From: DATCYX01 sp963714425
Lineage (GTDB): Bacteria; Chloroflexota; Anaerolineae; Anaerolineales; UBA4823
Assembly: GCA_963714425.1 (NCBI GenBank)
Contig: CAVQOI010000005.1
Coordinates: 62,001 to 126,000, forward strand
Length of the DNA: 64,000 nt
Reading direction: 5' to 3'
Under the pieces are notes generated by a model that saw nothing but the letters and a program-made list of their open reading frames with translations, was not told the DNA's origin and ran no database searches. Below, piece by piece: positions 8,188 to 16,422 of this stretch (positions within the stretch are counted from its first letter, which is position 1; each line of letters starts with the position of its first letter). The position numbers and the translations under genes were made by a program.

Positions 8188-9474
8188 TCAACGAACGAAG
8201 TAGTTCAGGCAAGCCTCATCAATGATATCAGGTGACAAGCGGGGGGGTGTATCGTCGTATTCACATAATGAAGTGATCGTGCGGAGGATATCCCGTGGAT
8301 GGACAGCCTGCATCACACGTCCATTTTGACGATACCAGGTGTGGATAAAATGGACAAAAGATTCTTTGTTGAACTGGATATTATATTCTTTGCACATCAT
8401 CACAAAGATCTGGAAAAACAACTTTTCATCTGGTGGGCTGACCTCAACCTTAATTTGAATGCGGCGCAGGAAAGCGTCATCGACCAACTCGTAAGGGTCC
8501 AGGTTTGTGCTGAAGATGGTGAGCATGCGGAAAGGGACGACGATCGTCTGCCCGCTGAGCAAGCGAAGGATATCAACTTTCTCTTCGAGAGGAACGATCC
8601 ACCGGTTGAGCAGATCGCTTGGTTTGACTTGCTGCCTGCCAAAATCGTCGATGAGCAGCATGCCTCCATTTGCTTTCAGCTGGAGTGGAGCTTCATATAT
8701 TTTCGCCACCGGGTCGAAGCGCAGATCGAGCGCCTCCATTTTCAATTCACCTCCAACCATAACGCTAGGGCGAGTGAAAAAACTCCAGCGCTGATCGATA
8801 CGTCCCATACCCTCGGCGCGAACGCCGTTAGTGGGCGGGGGCTTGTGTGTAATGCGATCATATACCTGGATAATTTGACCGCCACTGGTGAGCGCGTACG
8901 GTAGCCAGATGGGGTCTGTACCAGAAATAAGTTTGCCGATTGCTTGCGCGATTGTGGTTTTTCCGTTCCCGGGTGGACCATACAAGAAGAGAGATGTTCC
9001 GGATATAAGTGCTGGCCCAATATGGCGGTGGAAGTTACTTGGAAGAACTAAAGATGCCAGAGCTTCTTTCACCTGTGCGGGAGTAACGCGCCGGCGCTCC
9101 ATGGTTTGAAGCTCCAAGCCACGCTGGTAGAAGTTGATGGCTACTGGGACAGGTCCCACATACAGGCTGCGTTCTAGTGCATCCCTGGCGCGTTGCCTCC
9201 CAGCGTCTGATAATGTATACACATATCCCAGGCGCCCCAGCTCCGAGCTGGCTTTGGATACCTCGATCAGGTGCTCTTTCTGCATCCAGAGGGTGACTTC
9301 ATCGATGATCCGGCTCGATATTTTCATCACTTCGACAAAGCGACTTAATGCAACATTGCCCTCGTTGAATAATAATCGAAACATAATGTCGATAACAATA
9401 CTGTGGGTGATATGCAGGTCATCGATATTCTGCGGCTCCACTAGTATTTGCTTCATACTCATATCGTCAAGCAT
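8188..9474 (-). CDS. AAA+ ATPase with N-terminal winged-helix-like domain
   Basis: The first 110 or so residues look like a winged-helix or effector domain (IDIMFRLLFNEGNVALSRF, YTLSDAGRQRA). The rest is an AAA+ module with Walker A GPPGNGKTT, Walker B LLIDDFG, a sensor-like TIFSTN and an arginine-bearing DDAFLRRIQIKVE, close to MoxR/McrB-type or secretion ATPases. The start ATG follows AGGAGCATTT. The gene lies between the polyferredoxin (same strand) and the divergent FHA-cyclase gene. Related Chloroflexota ATPases often sit near Tad pilus genes, but no pilus gene is adjacent here. The function is unassigned. Confidence 0.8.
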   Translation of the reverse strand: MLDDMSMKQILVEPQNIDDLHITHSIVIDIMFRLLFNEGNVALSRFVEVMKISSRIIDEVTLWMQKEHLIEVSKASSELGRLGYVYTLSDAGRQRARDALERSLYVGPVPVAINFYQRGLELQTMERRRVTPAQVKEALASLVLPSNFHRHIGPALISGTSLFLYGPPGNGKTTIAQAIGKLISGTDPIWLPYALTSGGQIIQVYDRITHKPPPTNGVRAEGMGRIDQRWSFFTRPSVMVGGELKMEALDLRFDPVAKIYEAPLQLKANGGMLLIDDFGRQQVKPSDLLNRWIVPLEEKVDILRLLSGQTIVVPFRMLTIFSTNLDPYELVDDAFLRRIQIKVEVSPPDEKLFFQIFVMMCKEYNIQFNKESFVHFIHTWYRQNGRVMQAVHPRDILRTITSLCEYDDTPPRLSPDIIDEACLNYFVR

Positions 9475-9621
9475 AAATGCTCCTTGGTCAGGCTTAGAGC
9501 CTCATCTTAAACCACAGTCGATTTTACCATTCCGGCAGGGATTCGAATGAGCAGAGATGATTAACTAACAATAAAGTAAGGGTTATTTCGATAGTTATTT
9601 TAAATATGAAATGCTCAGGTC

Positions 9622-9650
9622 TTGACCGATCGTGCATTTTGACGTAGACT
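9622..9650 (+). promoter_or_regulatory. Putative sigma-70 promoter for the FHA-cyclase gene
   Basis: TTGACC (9622-9627), a 17-base spacer and TAGACT (9645-9650) lie 34 bases before the ATG at 9684. The -35 matches five of six consensus bases, the -10 four of six. Confidence 0.5.
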
Positions 9651-9683
9651 TTATCACACAGGAGGGCGAGCTGGATTAATCAA

Positions 9684-11174
9684 ATGTGGAGTCTCACTCT
9701 TCGATCCCCTGAGGGAAAACCACGCGAGTTCACTGTCAGATCTCCCAGGACTACTATTGGGCGAAGAGCTGACAATGACATCGTCGTTGCTGATATCTCT
9801 GCCTCTCGCTTGCATGCAGAAATCGAATACGATCTTCGCGATGATGCTCTAATCATTCGTGATCTTGGAAGCACAAACGGGACATTCGTCAACCGTGAGC
9901 GCTTAACGAATGATCGCCGTCTAGAGCACCACGACATTATTCGTATTGGAGAGCATGTGATCTATATTGCCCGGTACCATACTGGGGAGAAGCTAGGTCC
10001 AGGGCGTTCGGTCACCCATCCCTTAACGCGTGATATTGTCCTCGAGTTGATCGACCAACACGCAGTGCTGTTGTACGAGATTGCTGGGAAGCTAAACAAC
10101 ATTTTGGATATCGACACTGCCCTCAAAGAAGTCTCCCATATGATGCGCGTAACCCTAGGCGCAGACCGGTGCGAGTTGATCGTTGCAGAACAATTCAGCT
10201 CGTTGAGCGATATGGGATTTCCAACCTCTATCGCAAATATGGTCATCGATCGCAAGTCAGCAATTATCATTCCGGATATCGGGGAAGAGGAAGAGCGATA
10301 TGGAAAAAGCGCCTTTCTCTACCGTGTGCGTTCTGTGTTATGTGTGCCCATCATTCACAGTGACGAAGTCCTCGGTTTGATCTATATGTATAAGACAGAC
10401 CCTCGCGAGCGTCCTTTCGACCAAAGGGATTTTCAGCTCGCAGTAGCCATCAGTCACCAGACTGCATTAACGATTCAGCGTATGAAGCTATTGGATAAAT
10501 TCCAGGAAGAACAGCGCATTCGGCTCTTGCTTCAACGATTTGTATCGCCAGCCGAGGCAGATTTTATCCTGAGCGAATACCAACCTTCGGGGCAGCTGCC
10601 TGAATTGGCGGAACATGTGCTTACAGTACTGTTTGCGGATATCGCTGATTCAACTGGAATGGCAGAGCGCTTAGGTGCGACAGCTTTCGGTAACATTTTG
10701 ACCCGCTATTATATGGAAATGACAGATGTAATCTTCAATCACGGGGGAATGGTGGATAAATTCTTGGGAGATGGGATTATGGCCATCTTCGGGATGGCGG
10801 GCGATAAACATGATCCTGAGGGACGGGCAGTTACAGCAGGATTACATATGCTCGAACGGCTGGACAAGATCAACGAAGAATTCAAAGAACCAATGGAAAT
10901 CGGAATCGGTGTAAACACTGGCCTTGTAATGGCAGGTTACGTTGGTACCAAGCAACAGGTCGAGCTCACAGTTGTTGGGGATACGGTCAACGTTGCAGCA
11001 GGACTTCAAAACATGGCGCGCCCCAATCGCTTATTTGTTGGACCGGCGACGGTCGCCTCGGTCGTGGGTAGATTTTCCACACAGCGCGTCGGCGCGCTTG
11101 TAGTTAAAGGTAGGACGCGCAAAATCCAGGTACACGAGATATTACATCAAGCCGAACCCGAGCAGGGCAGTTGA
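9684..11174 (+). CDS. FHA-GAF-class III nucleotide cyclase-like protein
   Basis: A soluble signalling protein of 496 residues. An FHA phosphothreonine-binding domain (about residues 5-95; GRRADNDIVV, SRLHAEI, LGSTNGTFVN) is followed by a GAF sensor (about 130-270) and a class III adenylate/guanylate cyclase homology domain (about 305-490). In the cyclase domain the metal-binding FADIADST and GDGIMAIFG are present, as are Lys before FLGDG and Thr in LTVVGDTVN. The transition-state Arg expected in VNxAxR is Gly440 (VNVAAGLQ), so catalysis may be reduced or lost. Transcribed alone, divergent from the AAA ATPase. No strong ribosome site lies at the chosen ATG. Confidence 0.85.
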   Translation: MWSLTLRSPEGKPREFTVRSPRTTIGRRADNDIVVADISASRLHAEIEYDLRDDALIIRDLGSTNGTFVNRERLTNDRRLEHHDIIRIGEHVIYIARYHTGEKLGPGRSVTHPLTRDIVLELIDQHAVLLYEIAGKLNNILDIDTALKEVSHMMRVTLGADRCELIVAEQFSSLSDMGFPTSIANMVIDRKSAIIIPDIGEEEERYGKSAFLYRVRSVLCVPIIHSDEVLGLIYMYKTDPRERPFDQRDFQLAVAISHQTALTIQRMKLLDKFQEEQRIRLLLQRFVSPAEADFILSEYQPSGQLPELAEHVLTVLFADIADSTGMAERLGATAFGNILTRYYMEMTDVIFNHGGMVDKFLGDGIMAIFGMAGDKHDPEGRAVTAGLHMLERLDKINEEFKEPMEIGIGVNTGLVMAGYVGTKQQVELTVVGDTVNVAAGLQNMARPNRLFVGPATVASVVGRFSTQRVGALVVKGRTRKIQVHEILHQAEPEQGS

Positions 11175-11235
11175 GAGCACACTCTTAAGGCTTGAATTTT
11201 CCACAGTCAAGCTCTTTGTGAAATACTATGATCGG

Positions 11236-12363
11236 TTACAGGGTGCGAGTATACACCCTGTGATTTTTATAAGCTTTCCCGCCAATATTTTCAAGGTCAC
11301 TGCGCATCTGCGTGGCTGTCTCAGCCACCTGGGTTAAATCTGCGTGGAGGAAATTGTACTCCCGGATGGTTTTTTCCATTTCAGAATACAATAATGCATT
11401 GCCTCCACGCCCTTGAAACTCAGGCAATATACCAGCCCCGTTCAATGCTACCCATTTCGTTCGGCGCATCTCAAGGAGGATGTCAATGATCCCGAAGGGG
11501 AGTAGTCGACCCCTCGCACGCTGTAGCGCTGCAGATAAATCCGGAAATCCAAACAAGAATCCCACCGCCATATCATCGTGTGTGATAATTTTGATCAGCC
11601 GGGGATCAGCGACTGTGAGTAAATTCTCGAGTAGAAAGGCTATCTCTCGGTCGGTGAGTGGATAGTACTCCCAGTTGTTCACGAACGCATTGTTGTATGC
11701 TTCACCGATACGCCCAGCCCAAGCTTTCAACTCAGCTTTGGTGCGGAATCTTTGTACTTTTAAAGTGCCACGCTCTTGGATCCGCTCAGCAATGCGGTGA
11801 ATACGTTCCGGTAGGCGGAAAGAATCGGCGCTCAGGTAACAGGAGACAAAGTCAACTTCTTTGGTGAAACTGTTCGCTTCTACGAGCCGGACATAATAGG
11901 GCTCGTTGTAATTCATCATGGTCATGATTTGTCTTTGGTCATAGCCTTCTACCAGCAGCCCATAGCCATCGAGCACCCCGAAGCCTTTAGGGCCAACGAC
12001 AGTATCCAGATTGCGCTGCCGTGCCCATTCAAATACCGCCTCGAACAATTTTGTAGCCGCTTCTAGGTCATCCTCACACTCAAAGAGGTAGAATTGTGCC
12101 TGGCGCGTGTTGTGGTACTCGTTGAAGCGCCGATTTTGAAGCGCTGCAATGCGACCGATATCCGTTCCGTGGCGCGATGCGACAAAGAAATCAGCCTCCG
12201 AATGCTCATAAAATGGATGTTTTCTTCGGTTGAGCTGCATCTCCGAGTCAATACGTAAAGGCGGTACCCAAAATTTGTGTGAAGCATATAAACGATAAGG
12301 GATTTCTACGAAGCGACGTACCTGAGCTTTCAAATTAGTGTCTAACTTTTCGATAGATACCAT
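11236..12363 (-). CDS. GNAT-superfamily acyltransferase-like protein
   Basis: A 375-residue protein of the long GNAT-related type. The N-terminal part carries YRLYASHKFWVPPL and HPFYEHSEADFFVA, and the C-terminal half carries VALNGAGILPEFQGRGGNALL. The latter is an acetyl-CoA pyrophosphate-binding-like loop (QGRGGN). Such proteins are annotated only as N-acetyltransferase-like and their substrate is unknown. It is the last gene of the minus-strand run that begins with the TIGR01777 gene, nine bases after the aldo/keto reductase stop, so it is probably co-transcribed. Confidence 0.75.
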   Translation of the reverse strand: MVSIEKLDTNLKAQVRRFVEIPYRLYASHKFWVPPLRIDSEMQLNRRKHPFYEHSEADFFVASRHGTDIGRIAALQNRRFNEYHNTRQAQFYLFECEDDLEAATKLFEAVFEWARQRNLDTVVGPKGFGVLDGYGLLVEGYDQRQIMTMMNYNEPYYVRLVEANSFTKEVDFVSCYLSADSFRLPERIHRIAERIQERGTLKVQRFRTKAELKAWAGRIGEAYNNAFVNNWEYYPLTDREIAFLLENLLTVADPRLIKIITHDDMAVGFLFGFPDLSAALQRARGRLLPFGIIDILLEMRRTKWVALNGAGILPEFQGRGGNALLYSEMEKTIREYNFLHADLTQVAETATQMRSDLENIGGKAYKNHRVYTRTL

Positions 12364-12372
12364 GATGACCTC

Positions 12373-13329
12373 TCACTGCGTGTAATGCTGGCTGGCATCA
12401 TCGAGTGCGGAGACTTCAGCCTCGGTTAACCGCCATCCTAATGCACCAAGATTCTCAACGGCTTGCTCAACAGTCTTTACGCCCGGGATTGGGACGGCGC
12501 CTTTGCAGATTACCCAATTGATGGCGACCTGGGAGGCTGTCTTGCCCTCATGGGCTGCCCCGATTTCGTGCAGTAGGCGGATGAGTGGGTCAATTTTAGA
12601 GAGCAATTTTGCAGGATACCTGCGACCACGTATGCCAGGGAGCGGATTCCTTGCGCTGTACTTTCCTGATAAAACACCTTGTGCGATAGGACCGTAGGCA
12701 ATGCAAGTTATTTCGAGATCTTTGCAGAGTTCAAGCATCCCATTTCTTTCGATTCTGCGGTCTAACAGGCTGTACTCGACTTGATTTGAAGAAAGGAAAT
12801 ACCCGCGTTTTATCAGTACGGCGTGGGTGCGATTCATCTGTTTGGCGTTGTAATTTGAAACACCAACGGCTCCCACTAGACCTTCATCCATAGCATCTGC
12901 CAGCGCTGAAGCCCAGCTCTCGATTGGGATGGGTGGAAAAGGTTGGTGAATCTGGTACAAATCAATTATGGGTATTTTTAGCCGTCTCAAGCTGCCCTGT
13001 AAGGCATTGATCAGGCTCCTGTTTCTCAGTCGCCACGGGTAAGGATAGAATTTACTCGCCACAATTATGGGAGGTGCTTCATCTGGGAGAGATTGGATAA
13101 ATTGTCCCAACAATCTTTCCGATCGTCCCTGCCCATATATCTCAGCTGTATCGAAGAAGTTAATACCAGCATCGACGCAGGTTTCAAAAGCCTTTTTTAC
13201 GTGAGATTCGCCATAATCCTTTCCGTACCCCCAATAAAAGCGGTCCCCCCATGCCCAGGCACCTATCCCCATTAGAGGGATCTGGATGGTTGATTTTCCC
13301 AGGAATATCTCGCCAAACTCAGGGTTCAA
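12373..13329 (-). CDS. Aldo/keto reductase
   Basis: An NAD(P)H-dependent TIM-barrel oxidoreductase. The catalytic tetrad positions appear as FFDTAEIYG (Asp, Tyr), IIVASKF (Lys) and YQIHQP (His). VGVSNYN, YSLLDRRIE and GVKTVEQAVENL near the end are family hallmarks. The start is uncertain: an ATG at 13347 is possible, but TTG at 13329 has AAGGAG eight bases upstream and is preferred. The gene overlaps the end of the CrtI-like gene by 11 bases, which implies translational coupling within the operon. The substrate is unknown. Confidence 0.85.
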   Translation of the reverse strand: MNPEFGEIFLGKSTIQIPLMGIGAWAWGDRFYWGYGKDYGESHVKKAFETCVDAGINFFDTAEIYGQGRSERLLGQFIQSLPDEAPPIIVASKFYPYPWRLRNRSLINALQGSLRRLKIPIIDLYQIHQPFPPIPIESWASALADAMDEGLVGAVGVSNYNAKQMNRTHAVLIKRGYFLSSNQVEYSLLDRRIERNGMLELCKDLEITCIAYGPIAQGVLSGKYSARNPLPGIRGRRYPAKLLSKIDPLIRLLHEIGAAHEGKTASQVAINWVICKGAVPIPGVKTVEQAVENLGALGWRLTEAEVSALDDASQHYTQ

Positions 13330-14866
13330 ATTGTGGGCTCCTTGCATGCAACTTTGTCTGCCATTTCGAGAAATGGTATGATTTCCGTCCATCCTGATCG
13401 ATGATCTGCCTGGCAACCCGCATCCCACCAAGGGCGGTGGCTGCGGTGGATTGACCGGGAAAAATACTGTCTCCAACCATCCATAATTGTGGAGCAAGAC
13501 GAGGAGCATGCGTGCGAAATAGATGCGTCTGAGGAAAGCCCCCTACCCACCCATATTCGCGGCGTGTAAAGCGCTGGAAAGTTACCGGAGTACCAGGCAT
13601 GACCAGTTTGGAAGCCTGACGCAATCCCGGCAGGGCAATTTCTGCAGTCTGAAGTATTTTATCGGCCAGGAGGGTTTTTTGCTGATCATACGCGACACGG
13701 TCATTATGGTAATAGTGCCACCAACGCCGCAGGTCTGTGTGCGTACTTATCGTCGCTGCGCGCTGACCCGCTGGGGCCCGGCTAGAATCCCACCCAGGGT
13801 TGGCAGAAATGAATATCGAGTTACCTTCGCCTAAAGGTTCGCCGGCGATAACTTGATGGTGAAGTGAACTCTCGTCCGGCAATATCATGCTGTCAAAACC
13901 GACGTATATTATAAACGCACCCCATCCATCTTGCGGGATTTGGTAGCGACTCTTGTTCTGTGGAAGCGAGTGCTCTTCCATCAATCTATATATATTCGGA
14001 GGAGGCAGGTTAAGAATAAGAACATCCAGTGGGAATTTCTCCCCCCGCCGGGTTTCAACGGAAATTGGCTTGCCGGATTTTAGCAGGATACGTGTGACTT
14101 GTTGGCGATAATGCACTTGCCCACCTGATTTGTGGATGGACTGCACGAGAGCCTCAGCAATTGAACCCATCCCGCCCTCTAAGTGCATAACGCCTCGCCG
14201 GGCGATATCCAATGCAGCGGCCCCATACAATGCGTTGGTCTGTTTGCTGGTAGCTTGTGCGGAGATGAGCAGCTGGGCATCGACAAACTGCCGCAATCGA
14301 TCGGGGGCTCCCTTTAAGTGCGTCGCCACCGGAAGGATTGCATCTATTAAGAAGTTTGGGGACAACCTGTAGAAAGGATCGACCTTGATCCATGGGAGTG
14401 CCTGGCGTAGCAGCTGGAGGCCATCGCCAACATTTTGTAGAGGCCAAATTGGCGAGCGTAGCGCCAGATCCCAGAGCGCATCTGCAGTTCGTTCCTGCCA
14501 CACCCAAAACGCCTCAGATTGGGAGCCAAAAGCTGCCTGTCGCGCTGACCAGCGTCGATCATCACTCCACAGCTTGAGTTCTTCGCCGCCCGGTTGGTGG
14601 ACAGTCATTGCCAATTCTGCGGGAAGACCATTCCAATGAGGGATGCCTACTGCCTGCGCCAGTTGGTCCATTGGCCCACCGGGGTAGAATCCAGCAGCCA
14701 TTGTCGCGCCGCTATCAAAACGGTATCCCTGATGAAAAAACGTGGCTGCACAACCACCGGGATAGACCTGGGCTTCTAATACTACAACATCGTATCCTGC
14801 GCGGGCTAGTACAGCAGCTGCGGATAGTCCTCCTACGCCAGCACCTACAACGATGCAGCGGGGCAT
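13319..14866 (-). CDS. CrtI/carotenoid isomerase-like FAD oxidoreductase
   Basis: A 515-residue flavoprotein of the phytoene desaturase/CRTISO/retinol saturase superfamily. It has a dinucleotide fold at its start (VVGAGVGGLSAAAVLARAGYD), the GGCAATFFHQGYRFDSGA segment, HLEGGMGSIAEAL and a C-terminal MVGDSIFPGQSTAATALGG FAD signature. The start was put at the ATG two bases after the preceding stop. A longer GTG start at 14932 would add 22 residues without homology features. It is the third gene of a five-gene operon facing a B12-binding MerR regulator, a setting in which related bacteria place light-induced carotenoid and photoprotection genes. The actual substrate is not known. Confidence 0.85.
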   Translation of the reverse strand: MPRCIVVGAGVGGLSAAAVLARAGYDVVVLEAQVYPGGCAATFFHQGYRFDSGATMAAGFYPGGPMDQLAQAVGIPHWNGLPAELAMTVHQPGGEELKLWSDDRRWSARQAAFGSQSEAFWVWQERTADALWDLALRSPIWPLQNVGDGLQLLRQALPWIKVDPFYRLSPNFLIDAILPVATHLKGAPDRLRQFVDAQLLISAQATSKQTNALYGAAALDIARRGVMHLEGGMGSIAEALVQSIHKSGGQVHYRQQVTRILLKSGKPISVETRRGEKFPLDVLILNLPPPNIYRLMEEHSLPQNKSRYQIPQDGWGAFIIYVGFDSMILPDESSLHHQVIAGEPLGEGNSIFISANPGWDSSRAPAGQRAATISTHTDLRRWWHYYHNDRVAYDQQKTLLADKILQTAEIALPGLRQASKLVMPGTPVTFQRFTRREYGWVGGFPQTHLFRTHAPRLAPQLWMVGDSIFPGQSTAATALGGMRVARQIIDQDGRKSYHFSKWQTKLHARSPQFEP

Positions 14867-14868
14867 GT

Positions 14869-15342
14869 TTACACTTGGTCCAGATAGGATGTCTGCTTCG
14901 ACATTTCTCTGATTAGCTTGCGCGTTTTCCACCCTCGATATGCGAACAATAGTGGCAGACTTAGACCCATGACAAGTCCAACCAAACCCCAGAGCAGGTG
15001 TTTTTTTACTCGGAATTGGATTTCGTCGACGACAAGCGTTTCACCAGTATCGAGCTGGTGATATTTATGGGCATGGGACCATGTTTCGAACGGACCGGAG
15101 GTCTGCCGGTCGGTAAACCCATTGAGTGAGACGTCTTCAATATTCGCAACCCAGTGGATCGGCAACGGTCCCAACCACAAGGTGAAATCCATCACATCTC
15201 CCTCCCCTAATTTTTGCTTGGCAGAGTGAATCTGCACTTTTACAGGTGGGGGTGTGATTGCAGCCATACTTGTAGAGTTGGAGTGGAAAGCACTCACAAC
15301 ATTGATTGGCGCTGGGACCAGAAACTCGTGACGGTATTTCAT
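14869..15342 (-). CDS. SRPBCC (START-like) domain protein
   Basis: A 157-residue helix-grip protein of the polyketide cyclase/dehydrase type. It starts with the usual strand (KYRHEFLVPAPINVVSAFH), has WVANIEDV and the TSGPFETWSHAHKY core, and ends with HLLWGLVGLVMGLSLPLLFAYRG, a hydrophobic helix that may touch the membrane. Proteins of this family are commonly fused to or beside TIGR01777 epimerases, exactly as here, with a four-base ATGA overlap. A hydrophobic-ligand-binding role is inferred. Confidence 0.8.
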   Translation of the reverse strand: MKYRHEFLVPAPINVVSAFHSNSTSMAAITPPPVKVQIHSAKQKLGEGDVMDFTLWLGPLPIHWVANIEDVSLNGFTDRQTSGPFETWSHAHKYHQLDTGETLVVDEIQFRVKKHLLWGLVGLVMGLSLPLLFAYRGWKTRKLIREMSKQTSYLDQV

Positions 15343-16277
15343 GCGTTAAACAGATTGTTTACAGCTGACTCAGCGGTCGGGTACTGAAATTTGAAGCCAA
15401 GATCCAACAAACGGGCGGGGATTTGCCTTTGGCTGCACAGCAAAATATTCGCTTTTTCTCCGAAAAGAAAGCGCAAAGCGAACGCAGGCACAGGAAGCCA
15501 ATAGGGGCGATGGAGCACTTTTGCCAGGATGCGGCTAAATTGTGCGTTCGGGAGGGGCTCGGGGGAACTCAGATTGAATGCTCCGCTTGCCTCAGGATTT
15601 TCAATAAGGAATCGGATGGCACGGACATGATCTTTTATATGTATCCACGAAAACCAATGCTTTCCCGCGCCCAAAGGGCCGCCAACAAATAGTCGGAAAG
15701 GCAGGAGCATAAACGGGAAGGCACCAGATTTTAAGCTCAGTGCAACACCAGCAGTACGGATGACAGCGCGGCGGACACCTAGTTTCTCCACCGGTGCAGT
15801 GGTCGCCTCCCATTGTTTGCAAATCTCAGCCAGAAAGTCATCTGTTGGGGGAGAGAATTCATTCAGCTCTACGTCCTCGCGACACCCGTAATAACCCACG
15901 GCAGATGCTTGAATGACCACTTTGGGCTTATCAACAGCTTGTTGCACAGCCTGAAGGACAGCTTCTCCGGCATTCAGCCTGCTCTCAAGCAGCACACGCT
16001 TTTGGTCTGTTGTCCAGCGTTTCAAGATCAACGAAGGAAAATTATCGCCAGCGATCGATTCGCCAGCCAGATTTACAATTGCATCAGCACCATCCGCAAG
16101 CTGACCCCAACCCGCGGATGTCTTTGCATCCCAACCTACTATTTGCATGCCTTCAGGGAGGGCGCCCAACTTTTTCGGATTGCGACTCAGGAGAACAATC
16201 TCGTAGCCATTTTCGTGCAACTCTTGTGAAAGGGCTCGCCCAATTAGACCAGTGCCACCGGTGATGATTACCCGCAT
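15339..16277 (-). CDS. TIGR01777/YfcH-family NAD(P)-dependent epimerase-like protein
   Basis: An extended short-chain dehydrogenase of 312 residues. The N-terminal TGGTGLIGRAL binds the dinucleotide. DAIVNLAGESIAG, QASAVGYYG (Tyr of the active site), RTAGVALS, GKHWFSWIHIKDH and FNLSSPEPLPN are signatures of the TIGR01777 family, whose reaction is still poorly defined. First gene of the minus-strand operon, with AGGAGG before its ATG and a near-consensus promoter at 16301-16329. Confidence 0.88.
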   Translation of the reverse strand: MRVIITGGTGLIGRALSQELHENGYEIVLLSRNPKKLGALPEGMQIVGWDAKTSAGWGQLADGADAIVNLAGESIAGDNFPSLILKRWTTDQKRVLLESRLNAGEAVLQAVQQAVDKPKVVIQASAVGYYGCREDVELNEFSPPTDDFLAEICKQWEATTAPVEKLGVRRAVIRTAGVALSLKSGAFPFMLLPFRLFVGGPLGAGKHWFSWIHIKDHVRAIRFLIENPEASGAFNLSSPEPLPNAQFSRILAKVLHRPYWLPVPAFALRFLFGEKANILLCSQRQIPARLLDLGFKFQYPTAESAVNNLFNA

Positions 16278-16300
16278 AACAACCTCCGTTTCTTGAATAG

Positions 16301-16329
16301 ATTATACTCCGTAACATCCACGCCGTCAA
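16301..16329 (-). promoter_or_regulatory. Sigma-70 promoter of the TIGR01777-SRPBCC-CrtI operon
   Basis: On the minus strand TTGACG (16329-16324), a 17-base spacer and a perfect TATAAT (16306-16301) lie 23 bases before the ATG at 16277. This is one of the best promoter matches in the window. Confidence 0.8.
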
Positions 16330-16340
16330 TGTATTGTACA
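16330..16340. promoter_or_regulatory. Operator-like palindrome TGTA-TTG-TACA between divergent promoters
   Basis: TGTATTGTACA is an inverted repeat immediately abutting the -35 of the leftward promoter and 16 bases from the -35 of the rightward one. MerR/B12 regulators of the CarH/LitR group bind TGTA/TACA-rich sites at such positions. Assignment as the operator of the adjacent regulator is inference. Confidence 0.5.
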
Positions 16341-16356
16341 GTTAATGTCTAAACCC

Positions 16357-16385
16357 TTGACAATCCATGTGGATATTGGTAAACT
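16357..16385 (+). promoter_or_regulatory. Sigma-70 promoter of the MerR/B12 regulator
   Basis: TTGACA (16357-16362), a 17-base spacer and TAAACT (16380-16385) lie 37 bases before the ATG at 16423. They sit inside the longest possible reading frame of the regulator, supporting the later start codon. Confidence 0.6.
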
Positions 16386-16422
16386 TAGTTGTTCAATAAT
16401 TAGACAGAAGATAGGAATATCT

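Noticed and set aside
14867..14932. 22-residue GTG-start extension of the CrtI-like protein
   Set aside because: It lies inside the SRPBCC gene, and the Rossmann motif begins right after the later ATG.
16345..16422. 26-residue N-terminal extension of the MerR/B12 regulator
   Set aside because: This stretch contains a TTGACA-17-TAAACT promoter, and the MerR domain begins after the later ATG with its own AGGA box.
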